Shown here: one piece after another, positions 15,992 through 24,251 of the stretch
Position numbering within the stretch: the stretch's first letter is position 1
Layout of the letters: each line of letters opens with the position of its first letter
From: Candidatus Woesearchaeota archaeon
GTDB taxonomy: Archaea > Nanobdellota > Nanobdellia > Woesearchaeales > UBA10216
Direction of reading: 5' to 3'
NCBI GenBank assembly: GCA_002688315.1
Contig: NZCN01000006.1
Span: 1-39,154 of the forward strand
DNA length: 39,154 nt
Translations under genes and position numbers: made by a program
Notes under the pieces: generated by a model
Seen by the model: the letters and a program-made list of their open reading frames with translations, nothing else
What the model was told of the DNA's origin: nothing
Databases searched by the model: none

Positions 15992-16011
15992 TACACGTAC
16001 ATACACGTACA
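15992..16011. promoter_or_regulatory. Tandem operator-like repeat at the vapBC promoter
   Basis: TACACGTACA occurs twice with no spacer, immediately downstream of the TATA box (TTTATATA, about 15982-15989) and 4 bp before the antitoxin ATG. Each unit contains the palindrome GTACxCGTAC or ACGT core. This position, over the transcription start, fits autorepression by the VapB product. Confidence 0.6.
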
Positions 16012-16014
16012 TTT

Positions 16015-16257
16015 ATGGCAACGAAAACAATAACAATTACAGAAGAAGCGTACAATAAATTGAAGATAAGGAAAAAAGGCAAGGAAAGCTTTAGCGATGT
16101 GATTAACAGAACAATGCCTTATAGCGACTGGGAAGACCTTGTCGGAGTTCTTAGTAAGAAATCTGCTGACAATTTGATGAAATCTGTTGAAGAATCAAGA
16201 AAAAGCTGGGATGAGCCTATGAGATTTATTGGTAAGCCAAAGAAGGTGTCGCATTGA
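16015..16257 (+). CDS. vapB: VapB-type antitoxin
   Basis: An 80-aa antitoxin of the short archaeal DUF217/UPF0330-like type: an N-terminal ATKTITITEEAYNKLK ribbon, GKESFSDVINR helix, then a C-terminal tail (SWDEPMRFIGKPKK) that would wrap around the toxin. The ATG at 16015 is used because the TATA box and operator repeat lie just before it. The stop overlaps the toxin start (TTGA). Confidence 0.85.
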   Translation: MATKTITITEEAYNKLKIRKKGKESFSDVINRTMPYSDWEDLVGVLSKKSADNLMKSVEESRKSWDEPMRFIGKPKKVSH

Positions 16258-16640
16258 TTTCTGACACTACTTTTTTAATTGATTTAAGCAGAGGAGACAA
16301 TGGAGCCTTTAAGAAACTTCGAGAGCTTAAGAAAAGAAAAGAACCTTTAACTACAACTGTAATTACTCAGTACGAACTTTGGCGAGGTCGTGGCGGTTTA
16401 ACAGATAAGGAACGACACGTCATAGGAAATGTTGTTGATAACTCACTTATTATATCGCTTGAATTTGATAGTGCAAAACTTGCAGGAATAATCAACAATA
16501 AGTTGCGCAAGGCAGGCATAACAGTTGGTAGTAGAGATTGCCTCATAGCCGGAATAACAATTGCAGGCGGAGATACTTTACTAACAAGAAACATTAAAGA
16601 CTTTTCCAGAATCGAAGGAATTCAATTAGAAACCTATTAG
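16254..16640 (+). CDS. vapC: VapC-type PIN-domain ribonuclease toxin
   Basis: A 128-aa PIN-domain toxin, an Mg-dependent endoribonuclease held inactive by the preceding VapB. Acidic active-site residues are visible: D4 (ISDTTFLID), E41 (TQYELWRG), D95 (SRDCLIAG) and D116 (NIKDF). The start codon is TTG in a 4-bp overlap with the antitoxin stop, typical of coupled toxin-antitoxin genes. Confidence 0.9.
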   Translation: MISDTTFLIDLSRGDNGAFKKLRELKKRKEPLTTTVITQYELWRGRGGLTDKERHVIGNVVDNSLIISLEFDSAKLAGIINNKLRKAGITVGSRDCLIAGITIAGGDTLLTRNIKDFSRIEGIQLETY

Positions 16641-16683
16641 AGTACGAAAACTTTATATACAAATCTTTCCAAAAGTGGTTGTA

Positions 16684-17121
16684 ATGAATCTTTTACTAAG
16701 CAAAAAAGCTATTTTTGGTCCTGGAGGCGGAGTAGGCGGTCCAAGGCAGCCAATAAGCGGAGTGCTTGGTCTCTTATTTCTTGCGTTAGGTATTATTCCT
16801 TTGCTTAACACTTTTGGAGTTATACCTTTTAACATTCCGCCTGTGCCACATGGAATAATACTTTGGGTGCTTGCTGTTGTGGGCGGTGCTGTTTTGCTGT
16901 GGGATGCTTTGATTGAAAACATGCCTACTGGCATAGAAGGCCAATTAAGAATGGCAAGTCTTATTGGAGGGCTTATCCTGCTTGTTATCGGAATAATACC
17001 AATACTTAACCACTTTGGAATACTTGGCTTTGGTTTGCCAAGCTTTATAGACATGATAAAAAACGTTTTATTCACTATTGCAGGAGTTCTGTTGCTGTAC
17101 GGAGCTGCCAAGCAGTTCTGA
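16684..17121 (+). CDS. Small four-helix membrane protein
   Basis: A 145-aa protein with a glycine-rich N-terminus (FGPGGGVGGP) and four hydrophobic segments arranged as two similar pairs. Each pair has a GLLFLALGIIPLLN-like sequence (LGLLFLALGIIPLLNTFG; GGLILLVIGIIPILNHFG) followed by a second helix, pointing to an internal duplication. ATG 16684 is about 30 bp after the TATA sequence CTTTATATAC. No family is recognised; probably a membrane structural or accessory protein. Confidence 0.7.
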   Translation: MNLLLSKKAIFGPGGGVGGPRQPISGVLGLLFLALGIIPLLNTFGVIPFNIPPVPHGIILWVLAVVGGAVLLWDALIENMPTGIEGQLRMASLIGGLILLVIGIIPILNHFGILGFGLPSFIDMIKNVLFTIAGVLLLYGAAKQF

Positions 17122-17198
17122 TTCTATAGAAAGCTTTAAATATCACAAACACGAAAAAAGCATCATTAAGTAGTTATAGCTTTAAACGGTGCCTTTTG

Positions 17199-18422
17199 AT
17201 GAAGAAAAAACTCGTCACTATCATTCTGCTTAGTTTAATGTTTACGGTTTTATTTAGTAATGCGGTGTATGCAGATCCTATCATTGACTGGTTTAAAGAA
17301 GAACGGGAATGGCCTCCTTTTGGTGTTGCTGCAGAGAGTACAGACCCTATTCCTATATGGCTTATAGGGCTTATGTGGTTGACTCTTGGAACTGCGTTTT
17401 TTTTGGTTTTAACCAGAATTGAATTCATAAAAGGAAGCACCCATAAGAACGCTGTTCTGGTGCTTGCCCTTGGTATTTCTGGCGTAGCCATATCATCAAC
17501 AGCTTTTGTGAACACTTTTGTAAGCATTTTTGGATTAACTTCTTTTGCAGCATCTATACTTGCAATTATTACCATAATTTCATTAGTATGGGGGTTAGGC
17601 CATAAGGCTGTTGGTGTTGGATCTGAACTGGCAGCTGAAGGTAAGGAAACAATTAAAGATATGAAAGATGTTGAAGGGAAAGAAGAAACAGAGAAACGAA
17701 TGCTTAGTACTCTTGAGAAAATTGAGAGTGATGGCATAACGAAAGCTGAACATATAAGAGAATATCTTGCTGAAATAAACCGTTTATTACGAGATACTAG
17801 TCAACTTAAAGGTAAAAAGTTAAGACAGCGATTTATTGACAGGTTAAGCACTGTTCAAGCTACGGCTCGTGGTTTGAAGCTAGATGTCAAAGAAATTGAA
17901 AGGCTTAAGGAAAAAGTAAGGCAAACCTTGACTGAGAACAAACGCATATTGCGCAGAAATATGGAAACGAAATTTAATACCTTTTTGCATAGTTCGAAAG
18001 TGGTAATACCAGCAGGCTCTACTCTCGCCACGGAAAGATCTAAACTATCAAACTACCTTAACACTTTAGAAGCAAGTTTAAAAACCGGTTTAGACATAGA
18101 CAATAAGATAAACCAAATTAGTGTTGAATTAGGAGGTACAGGAGGTGGTGGGGGGAAACTAAAAGAGTTTCTGGATGCATTTGAAAATGGGATTGCCGCT
18201 TTACGTTCTCGGAAGTATGCAGATGCGCAAACAGATTTTGGAGTAGCATTTGCTGCGATAGAAGAGATAAGAGCTCAGCTCGCTGAACTCGAGAGGTTAG
18301 AGGAACAATTCGATACTAGGATAAATACTGATTTAAACTTAGAGGAAAATATAGAAGAACACTTAAGAAGAGCGACTATAATCATAAGTGATCCAACAGG
18401 TCCACCTCCTGTTCCTCCTTGA
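17199..18422 (+). CDS. Membrane protein with signal peptide and long coiled-coil domain
   Basis: A protein of about 407 aa. Residues 1-26 are a signal peptide (KKKLVTIILLSLMFTVLFSNAVYA). Three hydrophobic segments follow at roughly 53-72, 86-104 and 110-134. The rest is a charged, helical, coiled-coil domain with a Gly-rich break (LGGTGGGGG) near residue 315 and a proline-rich end (PTGPPPVPP). The topology suggests the coiled coil lies in the cytoplasm or outside the cell beside the membrane. Unknown function. The gene ends exactly at the displaced rpsJ fragment. Confidence 0.7.
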   Translation: MKKKLVTIILLSLMFTVLFSNAVYADPIIDWFKEEREWPPFGVAAESTDPIPIWLIGLMWLTLGTAFFLVLTRIEFIKGSTHKNAVLVLALGISGVAISSTAFVNTFVSIFGLTSFAASILAIITIISLVWGLGHKAVGVGSELAAEGKETIKDMKDVEGKEETEKRMLSTLEKIESDGITKAEHIREYLAEINRLLRDTSQLKGKKLRQRFIDRLSTVQATARGLKLDVKEIERLKEKVRQTLTENKRILRRNMETKFNTFLHSSKVVIPAGSTLATERSKLSNYLNTLEASLKTGLDIDNKINQISVELGGTGGGGGKLKEFLDAFENGIAALRSRKYADAQTDFGVAFAAIEEIRAQLAELERLEEQFDTRINTDLNLEENIEEHLRRATIIISDPTGPPPVPP

Positions 18423-18427
18423 GTATA

Positions 18428-18515
18428 AGCTTTCAACCATCTCAATTTCTATGTTGAGGCCTTTTGGCAATGGTACACGCATGACAAGTCTTAGTGCGCG
18501 TTCGTCTGTGGCTAA
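18428..18515 (-). pseudogene. rpsJ: Displaced, diverged 3' end of rpsJ
   Basis: Read on the minus strand, these 88 bases encode the last 29 residues of ribosomal protein S10 (from LATDER to IEMVES) with no amino-acid change relative to the intact gene at 19069-19380. About 20 nucleotides differ, all synonymous, and the stop codon TGA is TTA here. The homology ends sharply on both sides. The fragment has no 5' part and cannot be expressed as S10. It is evidence of recombination with a diverged rpsJ. Confidence 0.9.
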
Positions 18516-18557
18516 TAATGAGAACATTTAAATAACAATTGAACTACTTTTAATAAC

Positions 18558-18836
18558 ATGACACAACTGGTTTTAAACGTTGTTATAAAGGAAGAGAAAA
18601 AAGGCGGTTATTCAGCTGTTTGCACTGGACTTGATGTTGCAAGCCAAGGCGAAACAGTAGAAGAAGCTATATCTAATGTTAAAGAAGCTGTAGAGCTGTA
18701 TTTTGAAAGTGCAGAACAACTGGGGGAACTTGACACTGTTCTTGATGGACTTGGCTTGACTAAAGAAGACTTAAAAAAGAAATCAATAATAGCTAAGGCA
18801 ATAACAGCTAATGTGCCGATAGAAGTTACAGTGTGA
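18558..18836 (+). CDS. hicB: HicB antitoxin
   Basis: A 92-aa HicB antitoxin with the partial RNase H-like fold (VIKEEKKGGYSAVCTGLDVASQGETVEEAISNVKEA, the family signature). The C-terminal part does not show a clear helix-turn-helix. A TATA sequence CATTTAAATAAC lies about 30 bp ahead of the ATG, just inside the boundary of the displaced rpsJ fragment. hicA follows 7 bp later. Confidence 0.88.
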   Translation: MTQLVLNVVIKEEKKGGYSAVCTGLDVASQGETVEEAISNVKEAVELYFESAEQLGELDTVLDGLGLTKEDLKKKSIIAKAITANVPIEVTV

Positions 18837-18843
18837 TTGGCAA

Positions 18844-19068
18844 ATGAAACTGCCTGTTATTTCTGGCAAGGAAATGCTTAAGCTACTACAACAACAAGGA
18901 TTTGTGGTTGTTAGACAGCGCGGCAGCCATGTATCATTACACAAAAAATTAGAAGGTAAAACTTTGCTAGTTGTTGTACCACTTAAGAAAGAAATAAAGA
19001 AAGGAACTTTATTGAGTATTCTAAGACAAGCTAATTTAACCAGAAACGAATTTCTTGAGCTTTTATAA
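18844..19068 (+). CDS. hicA: HicA mRNA interferase toxin
   Basis: A 74-aa HicA toxin with the double-stranded RNA-binding-like fold: SGKEMLKLLQQQGF, then RQRGSHVSL with the catalytic histidine, VVPLKKEIKKGTL and a C-terminal LLSILRQANLTRNEFLELL helix. It cleaves mRNA unless bound by HicB. The stop codon directly abuts the end of the convergent rpsJ. Confidence 0.9.
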   Translation: MKLPVISGKEMLKLLQQQGFVVVRQRGSHVSLHKKLEGKTLLVVVPLKKEIKKGTLLSILRQANLTRNEFLELL

Positions 19069-19380
19069 TCAGCTTTCCACCATTTCAATTTCTATATTGA
19101 GACCTTTAGGAAGAGGAACTCTCATGACAAGACGTAAAGCGCGTTCATCAGTAGCTAGGTCAATAAGACGCTTGTGAACTCGCATCTCAAACCTGTCCCA
19201 GGATGCTTTGCCGTCTCCGCAAGGGCATTTTCTTGTTGTAATTTTTAATTTCTTAGAAGGAAGAGGAATTGGACCGCGTAAATCAACGCCTGTTTTCTCG
19301 GCAATCTCTTGGATGGAAGTGCTAACTTGGTTAATCTTTTCTATGTCCGTGCTAACCAGCTTTATTCTTGCTTTTTGCAT
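19069..19380 (-). CDS. rpsJ: 30S ribosomal protein S10
   Basis: A 103-aa S10 of normal archaeal length, recognised from KARIKLVSTDIEKIN at the start, the GPIPLPSKK loop, and KRLIDLATDERALR near the end. S10 is part of the 30S head. It lies 75 bp after the EF-1A stop, the classical archaeal EF-1A-S10 arrangement. A diverged copy of its last 29 codons lies at 18428-18515, on the other side of hicBA. Confidence 0.95.
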   Translation of the reverse strand: MQKARIKLVSTDIEKINQVSTSIQEIAEKTGVDLRGPIPLPSKKLKITTRKCPCGDGKASWDRFEMRVHKRLIDLATDERALRLVMRVPLPKGLNIEIEMVES

Positions 19381-19455
19381 TTTGTTCTTCCATCATGATG
19401 AATGTTTATTCACCATAAATAATCAATTGCTAATATAAACGGCGGTGATTGATAA

Positions 19456-20760
19456 TTATGCTTTCTTAACTATGTCTATACACATGCCAGCAGCGACTGT
19501 GCTGCCTGAATCACGAATAGCAAATCTTGCTAGCTGAGGAATCTCTTTCTGCAACTCTATAACTAAAGGCTGTATTGGCTTAATCTTAACTACTGCAACA
19601 TCGCCGTTCTTGATAAAGTCAGGCTTTTCTTGCAGTGTTTCGCCAGTTGCAGGGTTAATCTTCTTTACTAGCTCTGTAATTGTGCATGCAACCTGTGCTG
19701 TGTGAATGTGAAATACAGGTGTGTAACCAGCAGTTAAAACGCTTGGGTGGTTAAGCACAACAATTTGCGCTGTAAATTCAGAAGCAACAGTAGGTGGATT
19801 GTCTGACTTTCCTAAGACATCTCCTCTTGTTATTTCTTTCTCGCTTATTCCTCTAACTGAAAAGCCTACGTTATCGCCAGGCTCAGCATTTTGTAATTGC
19901 TCATGATGCATTTCAATAGTTTTAACTTCTCCAGAAACTCCTTTACCTTCTCTTGCTGGAACAACAGTAACCTGATCGTTAACTTTCATGATTCCTGTTT
20001 CAACTCTGCCAACTGGAACAGCGCCTATACCCTTAATAGCGTAAACATCCTGAATTGGAAGTCTTAAAGGCAAGTCAACAGGCTTTTCAGGCTCTTTAAT
20101 GCTGTTAATAGCTTCAAGCAATGTTGGGCCTTTATCCCAAGCCATTTTGTCACACTTCTTAACAAGGTTATCGCCAGGATATGCAGCTGTAGGAATAAAC
20201 TGTACTTCATCAACATTAAATCCAACTGCTTTTAATCTTTCAGAAATCAATTTCTTAACTTCGTTAAATCTTGCTTCATCATAATTTGCCATATCCATCT
20301 TGTTTACAGATACAACTATCTGATTAACTCCTAGTGTTTTTGCTAGAAATATGTGTTCAGAAGTTTGGCCTTTAGCGTCAAGACCTGCTTCTGCTTCTCC
20401 TTTGTTGCCAGAAACTACCAAAACAGCAGCATCTGCCTGAGAAGCGCCAGTAATCATGTTCTTGATAAAGTCTCTGTGGCCAGGAGCGTCAATTATTGTT
20501 ATTTCATACTTATCTGTCTTGAATTTCTTGTGAGAAAGATCAATAGTAACACCGCGCTTTTGCTCTTCCTGTAAATTATCCATAACAAAAGCAAACTCAA
20601 AGCCTGACTTTCCGAGTTCCTTGGCTTTTTCCTGAAGCTTTCTTAATTCCTGCTCAGGAAGAGAACCTGAATCGTAAAGTATCCTGCCTACTGTAGTGCT
20701 TTTACCGTGGTCTACGTGACCGATAAATACAAGGTTTAAATGAGGCTTTTCGCGTGCCAT
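19456..20760 (-). CDS. tuf: Translation elongation factor EF-1A
   Basis: A 434-aa archaeal/eukaryotic-type EF-1A that carries aminoacyl-tRNA to the ribosome. GTPase motifs are clear: GHVDHGKST (G1), the [10 protein letters not shown] region (G2), DAPGHRDF (G3) and NKMD (G4). Domains 2 and 3 follow with normal length. Upstream, the sequence is AT-rich with a TATA-like element. It forms an operon with rpsJ. Confidence 0.97.
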   Translation of the reverse strand: MAREKPHLNLVFIGHVDHGKSTTVGRILYDSGSLPEQELRKLQEKAKELGKSGFEFAFVMDNLQEEQKRGVTIDLSHKKFKTDKYEITIIDAPGHRDFIKNMITGASQADAAVLVVSGNKGEAEAGLDAKGQTSEHIFLAKTLGVNQIVVSVNKMDMANYDEARFNEVKKLISERLKAVGFNVDEVQFIPTAAYPGDNLVKKCDKMAWDKGPTLLEAINSIKEPEKPVDLPLRLPIQDVYAIKGIGAVPVGRVETGIMKVNDQVTVVPAREGKGVSGEVKTIEMHHEQLQNAEPGDNVGFSVRGISEKEITRGDVLGKSDNPPTVASEFTAQIVVLNHPSVLTAGYTPVFHIHTAQVACTITELVKKINPATGETLQEKPDFIKNGDVAVVKIKPIQPLVIELQKEIPQLARFAIRDSGSTVAAGMCIDIVKKA

Positions 20761-20805
20761 AGTGAAAAAAAAGTATCCACGGGTAATATATAAATGTTGC
20801 TGTTT

Positions 20806-21471
20806 TTAAATATACTTAACTAATCCTTTCAGAGCAGCTTCGTGGTTTTTTGCTTTGGTGACTGCGGTTGCTATTAGAACGCCTTTGGTGCCAAGCTCTA
20901 TTGCCTTTTTGACGTCTTCTCCGTTGGCAACGCCAGCTCCGCAAAGAACTGGTGTGCTGCTTACTTTTCTTATAGCAGCAATTGAAGAAATAACAACATC
21001 CGGCTCTACTTTTGAAACTGAAACTAATTTTCCTATCAGTTCAGGAGGCTCAACTGCAATGAAATTAGGTTTAAATTTTGCAACAACAGCTGCTTCTTTC
21101 TTATTGGCAGCGCAAACAACTGTTGTTAGCTTTAACTTTTTGCAACTATTAATAGTATCTTTGAGTATTTTGTAATCAAGCTTGTGTTCTGCATGATTCA
21201 ATAGTGTTCCAGAAGCGCCTGACTTCTTAACTGACTCAGGCAAAATAAATCCTGTGTTTTTTCCATAACTTATTTTGTCAACATGCTGCGCAAAAACAGG
21301 AATCTTAACAGCATTTGCAACTTTTGAGATGTCAGCTGTCTGAACTGCTGCAACAATTTCTACTTTGCTTTCTTTTGCAACTTTTTCGCAGGCTTTTGCT
21401 AGTTTAACAGCATTCTTTCCAGTAGCTTGCTGGTAAGTCTTGAAATTCACTATTATAACTGGTGTTCTCAT
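20806..21471 (-). CDS. tpiA: Triosephosphate isomerase, archaeal type
   Basis: A 221-aa enzyme of the short archaeal TIM family that interconverts glyceraldehyde-3-phosphate and dihydroxyacetone phosphate. The start is MRTPVIIVNFKTY with the substrate-binding Asn/Lys; catalytic His is in LLNHAEHK and the catalytic Glu in FIAVEPPELIG; the phosphate-binding loop is VLCGAGVANGED. The frame is open upstream to 21645, but the ATG at 21471 matches the family start and lies below a TATA-like TTTTATAAACAG. It is divergent from sepF. Confidence 0.94.
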   Translation of the reverse strand: MRTPVIIVNFKTYQQATGKNAVKLAKACEKVAKESKVEIVAAVQTADISKVANAVKIPVFAQHVDKISYGKNTGFILPESVKKSGASGTLLNHAEHKLDYKILKDTINSCKKLKLTTVVCAANKKEAAVVAKFKPNFIAVEPPELIGKLVSVSKVEPDVVISSIAAIRKVSSTPVLCGAGVANGEDVKKAIELGTKGVLIATAVTKAKNHEAALKGLVKYI

Positions 21472-21626
21472 ACAGCAAAAATTGATTAATCTGTTTATAA
21501 AAGTTTTGAAAAATAATTCATGACTTCGTCCCCAATTTAAGATTACACTTTCGTCCATAAAAACCACAAACTTTAAATAGATTAGCGATAATAAAATGAT
21601 AAAACTTTTAAGGGGTTGAAAGGAAA

Positions 21627-22103
21627 ATGGCTGAATTTTTATCAAACGTTAAATCTAGATTAAATGAATTTCTTGGTGGAGGCGAAGAGCCTCAGGAAAT
21701 GCAGCAAGGCGAACAGGAATATGTTGAGCTTGATACGTCATCAAACACAGAAACAAAAGACAAAGTACTGGTAAGACCTTACGTAGTTGAAAACTTTGAA
21801 GATATTAAAGGTGTACTAGATTCTTTAAGAGAAGGCTCAACCATTGCTTTAGTTAACATCAAAGCTTTGAAAGAACGCGATATAATTGAGCTAAAGCGCG
21901 CTATCAATAAACTGAAGAAAACTACAGATGCAATTTCTGGTGATATAGCAGGCTTTGGAGAAGACTACATCGTTGCAACACCAAACTTTGCCAGAATACA
22001 CCGCTTCAAAGCAGAAACACCTGCGCCAGAAGCATCTTCTGCAACACCAACTACAACTCCTACATCTGAACCAACCACTCCGCAGAACCAGGAGATAATT
22101 TAA
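21627..22103 (+). CDS. sepF: SepF-like cell-division protein
   Basis: A 158-aa SepF homologue, the membrane anchor for FtsZ in archaea. Residues 1-15 (AEFLSNVKSRLNEFL) form an amphipathic membrane-targeting helix, residues 15-45 an acidic linker, and residues about 46-130 the SepF core (VLVRPYVVENFEDIKGVLDSLREGSTIALVNI). After the core comes a Pro/Thr/Ser-rich tail of about 28 residues, not usual in bacterial SepF. AAGGGGTTGAAAGG is a good ribosome-binding region, and a TATA box CTTTAAATAG lies about 55 bp upstream of the ATG. Confidence 0.87.
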   Translation: MAEFLSNVKSRLNEFLGGGEEPQEMQQGEQEYVELDTSSNTETKDKVLVRPYVVENFEDIKGVLDSLREGSTIALVNIKALKERDIIELKRAINKLKKTTDAISGDIAGFGEDYIVATPNFARIHRFKAETPAPEASSATPTTTPTSEPTTPQNQEII

Positions 22104-22167
22104 GCTTTCTTGGTATAGTATATATATCGGTAAGATTTATATAGATTTCTCGATTGTCTTTATTTCT

Positions 22168-23235
22168 ATGTCCAATACATTAGTGGATTTTCTTGAAGAA
22201 GATACAGCTGATGATGTTTACTATCCTATCTTGAATAAACGCAGTTCTATTAAAAAAATACCTGCTAGACATAATGTAGAGCAATTAGCATTGCTTGGAG
22301 CAAGACTAGACGATATGGTTGATGTTGATGATACTACAAGCAGAGGCGATGCGCATAATTATCTAGAACGTATGCATTTTGAGGGAGATTATGATGGTGA
22401 TGATGAATTTAAATTCCATCATCGTAGTGGTTGTGAACAAAATCATATGACTTTACTTGAATTCTGGACGCAAAAACGCAGAAGGATTAAATCTAATGAA
22501 AGAAGAAGTAAAAGAAAACGAGAGACAAAATTGCGTGAAGAACGTCAGCAGTTGCATGATGCTGGTCAAAGTTTGCGCGACAACATACTTTTAGTAGGTG
22601 ATAGATTTTTCTTGCAGGAAGAAACTGAATTACCCGTTCAACTCGCTTGGCGCTTTTATAGAGGAAATCCTACTATGAATGTTAACTTAGAACGTGTTGT
22701 TAACTTGTATGATACGTATCTAACTGCAAAAGAAGCTGGAAAAACTATTTCTTTTAGAGCTCTTGCTGAGTATTCTGAAGTTGGCAGTGCGATGACTGTT
22801 AGACACATACTGGCTTATCATGGTTTCGAATCACTTGTACGCAGTGTTGATAGAACTTATTCTGACTATGTTAAAGTAACTCCTGATATGTTATCTCTTG
22901 CAAAAAAACTGAGAAGATCTCCTTTAAAACCTATGGAACTTTTTTGTTTAACAGACTGGCCAGGAAGCTACAGCAATTTTAGCAAACTTTTAACAAATAT
23001 GGGAAGCAGACCTTGGGCACAAAAAAGAGGAAGTTTTCGAAGTAGAAGAGTTGTTGATAACTACAGGATAGCAAACGAAATCTATGAAGGCTTAGACGAA
23101 GGGTTATCTCCTGCAGATATTGGAACTATTCTGGATTTAACACCTTTTACCGTGAAGATATACCTTGATAATGAGAAAAAAGCGAGAAAACACCTCGCTA
23201 GAGTAGCTGAAGTTAATCGAACTATATTTAACTAA
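22168..23235 (+). CDS. Uncharacterised protein with multiple helix-turn-helix-like regions
   Basis: A 355-aa soluble protein. The N-terminal third is acidic (DMVDVDDTTSRGD), then a strongly basic helix (KRRRIKSNERRSKRKRETK). The C-terminal half has three helix-turn-helix-like stretches: SFRALAEYSEVGSAMTVRHI, PMELFCLTDWPGSYSNFSKL, and LSPADIGTILDLTPFTVKIY. This suggests a DNA-binding regulator, but no family is recognised. It follows sepF at 65 bp with a TATA-like element (GATTTATATAG) between, so it has its own promoter. Its stop overlaps the convergent regulator by 4 bp. Confidence 0.65.
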   Translation: MSNTLVDFLEEDTADDVYYPILNKRSSIKKIPARHNVEQLALLGARLDDMVDVDDTTSRGDAHNYLERMHFEGDYDGDDEFKFHHRSGCEQNHMTLLEFWTQKRRRIKSNERRSKRKRETKLREERQQLHDAGQSLRDNILLVGDRFFLQEETELPVQLAWRFYRGNPTMNVNLERVVNLYDTYLTAKEAGKTISFRALAEYSEVGSAMTVRHILAYHGFESLVRSVDRTYSDYVKVTPDMLSLAKKLRRSPLKPMELFCLTDWPGSYSNFSKLLTNMGSRPWAQKRGSFRSRRVVDNYRIANEIYEGLDEGLSPADIGTILDLTPFTVKIYLDNEKKARKHLARVAEVNRTIFN

Positions 23236-23639
23236 AGCCCCAACTCATCATCAAGTTCTTTAGCTATTGATTTTAAGTTTTCCATTGTCCTGCGGATGTC
23301 TCTTTTTAGCTCATCCACCAAAATTTCCAAGTTAGCCACTCGCAGAGCATATCTGTTGCCTTCTGAAACAATAATTCCAGACTCAATAAGCTTATTTAAG
23401 TGATGCACAACTGTGCCTCTGCTTAAATTAAGGCGGTAAGCAAGCTCATCGCTTGTTAAAGCATGGTCGCGCCTGCTGCTTTTAATAAGCTCAACAAACA
23501 GCCTGTACAAAGAACTGTCTTTATCACGCTCACTAAACAAGCCAAGAGACTGGCCAAGCCACTTAAGCTCATCATTAACATTCCTGCGTTTAGGACGGGC
23601 TGTTCTGATAATGGTTATACGCTGTCTTCTAATTATCAT
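23232..23639 (-). CDS. Winged-helix transcriptional regulator
   Basis: A 135-aa protein with a clear winged helix-turn-helix at about residues 50-98 (ALTSDELAYRLNLSRGTVVHHLNKLIESGIIV then GNRYALR as the wing), an arginine-rich N-terminus and a C-terminal dimerisation helix. It is divergent from grpE and shares a 129-bp control region rich in palindromes. By position it is a candidate regulator of the heat-shock cluster, as divergent winged-helix repressors are in other archaea. Not the same protein as Phr as far as I can tell. Confidence 0.8.
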   Translation of the reverse strand: MIIRRQRITIIRTARPKRRNVNDELKWLGQSLGLFSERDKDSSLYRLFVELIKSSRRDHALTSDELAYRLNLSRGTVVHHLNKLIESGIIVSEGNRYALRVANLEILVDELKRDIRRTMENLKSIAKELDDELGL

Positions 23640-23768
23640 AAAAACATTGTTAATGTTGTCCTATTTAAATCTTTCTCGAGAAAAAGGTTAAATATTGCCT
23701 AAAAAAGCGAAATATTTATATATTAGCTCTTGTTTCTGTTGGTTTAAAGTCAACGAAACAGGTATGAA
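23640..23768. promoter_or_regulatory. Divergent control region of the regulator and the grpE-dnaK-dnaJ cluster
   Basis: Contains a TATA box for each direction (ATTTAAATAG on the minus strand at 23661-23670; TATTTATATATTA on the plus strand near 23713-23724) and three inverted repeats: AACATT-GTT-AATGTT (23643-23657), the 12-bp perfect palindrome TTTCTCGAGAAA (23672-23683), and TGTTTCTGTTG paired with CAACGAAACA (23731-23741 and 23751-23760). The last lies in the grpE leader just before the start codon. Confidence 0.7.
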
Positions 23769-24251
23769 ATGAAAAAAGAACCTAAAAAACAGAAAGAAGC
23801 TGACTATAAAGATGCTTTGCAACGCTTGCAAGCAGAGTTTGAGAATTACAAGAAGCGCGTTGAGAAAGAAAACACTACCTTTAGGAAATTGGCAACTGCA
23901 GATGTTGTTCATCAAATGCTGCCAACATTAGACAGTTTTGAGCAGGCATTAAAAAATACAGATGACAAAGAAAAATTTGTGAAAGGCGTTGAATTGATTT
24001 ATGCGCAATTTCATTCAATGCTTGAAGAAATGGGATTAAGGCAAATAAAAGCTGCTGGAGAAAGATTTGACCCATACAAGCACGAAGTTTTGCTGCAGGA
24101 AGAATCAGATAAAGACGAAATTATTCTGGAAGAACTGCAGAAAGGCTACATGCTGAATGATATGGTGATAAGGCACAGCAAAGTAAAAGTTGGAAAAAAG
24201 AAAAGCAAAGACGAAAATAAAGGTGGAAAAGATGAAAATGGAAATAAATGA
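23769..24251 (+). CDS. grpE: GrpE nucleotide exchange factor
   Basis: A 160-aa co-chaperone that releases ADP from DnaK. It has a long N-terminal coiled-coil helix (YKDALQRLQAEFENYKKRVEKE), the four-helix bundle part (VVHQMLPTLDSFEQAL) and the beta domain with FDPYKHEVLLQEES and GYMLNDMVIRHSKVKVGK. The C-terminus is lysine-rich. First gene of the heat-shock operon; the next gene starts inside its last 20 bp. Confidence 0.93.
   Translation: MKKEPKKQKEADYKDALQRLQAEFENYKKRVEKENTTFRKLATADVVHQMLPTLDSFEQALKNTDDKEKFVKGVELIYAQFHSMLEEMGLRQIKAAGERFDPYKHEVLLQEESDKDEIILEELQKGYMLNDMVIRHSKVKVGKKKSKDENKGGKDENGNK

Noticed and set aside
15874-16014. A gene-edge remnant next to vapBC, by analogy with hicBA and MNT-HEPN
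   Set aside because: I found no sequence resembling the edges of nnrD, the AbrB gene or the membrane-protein gene at 16684 in the flanks.
21472-21645. A longer N-terminus for triosephosphate isomerase
   Set aside because: The extension crosses the divergent promoters and is not found in the family; the internal ATG at 21471 gives the usual start.
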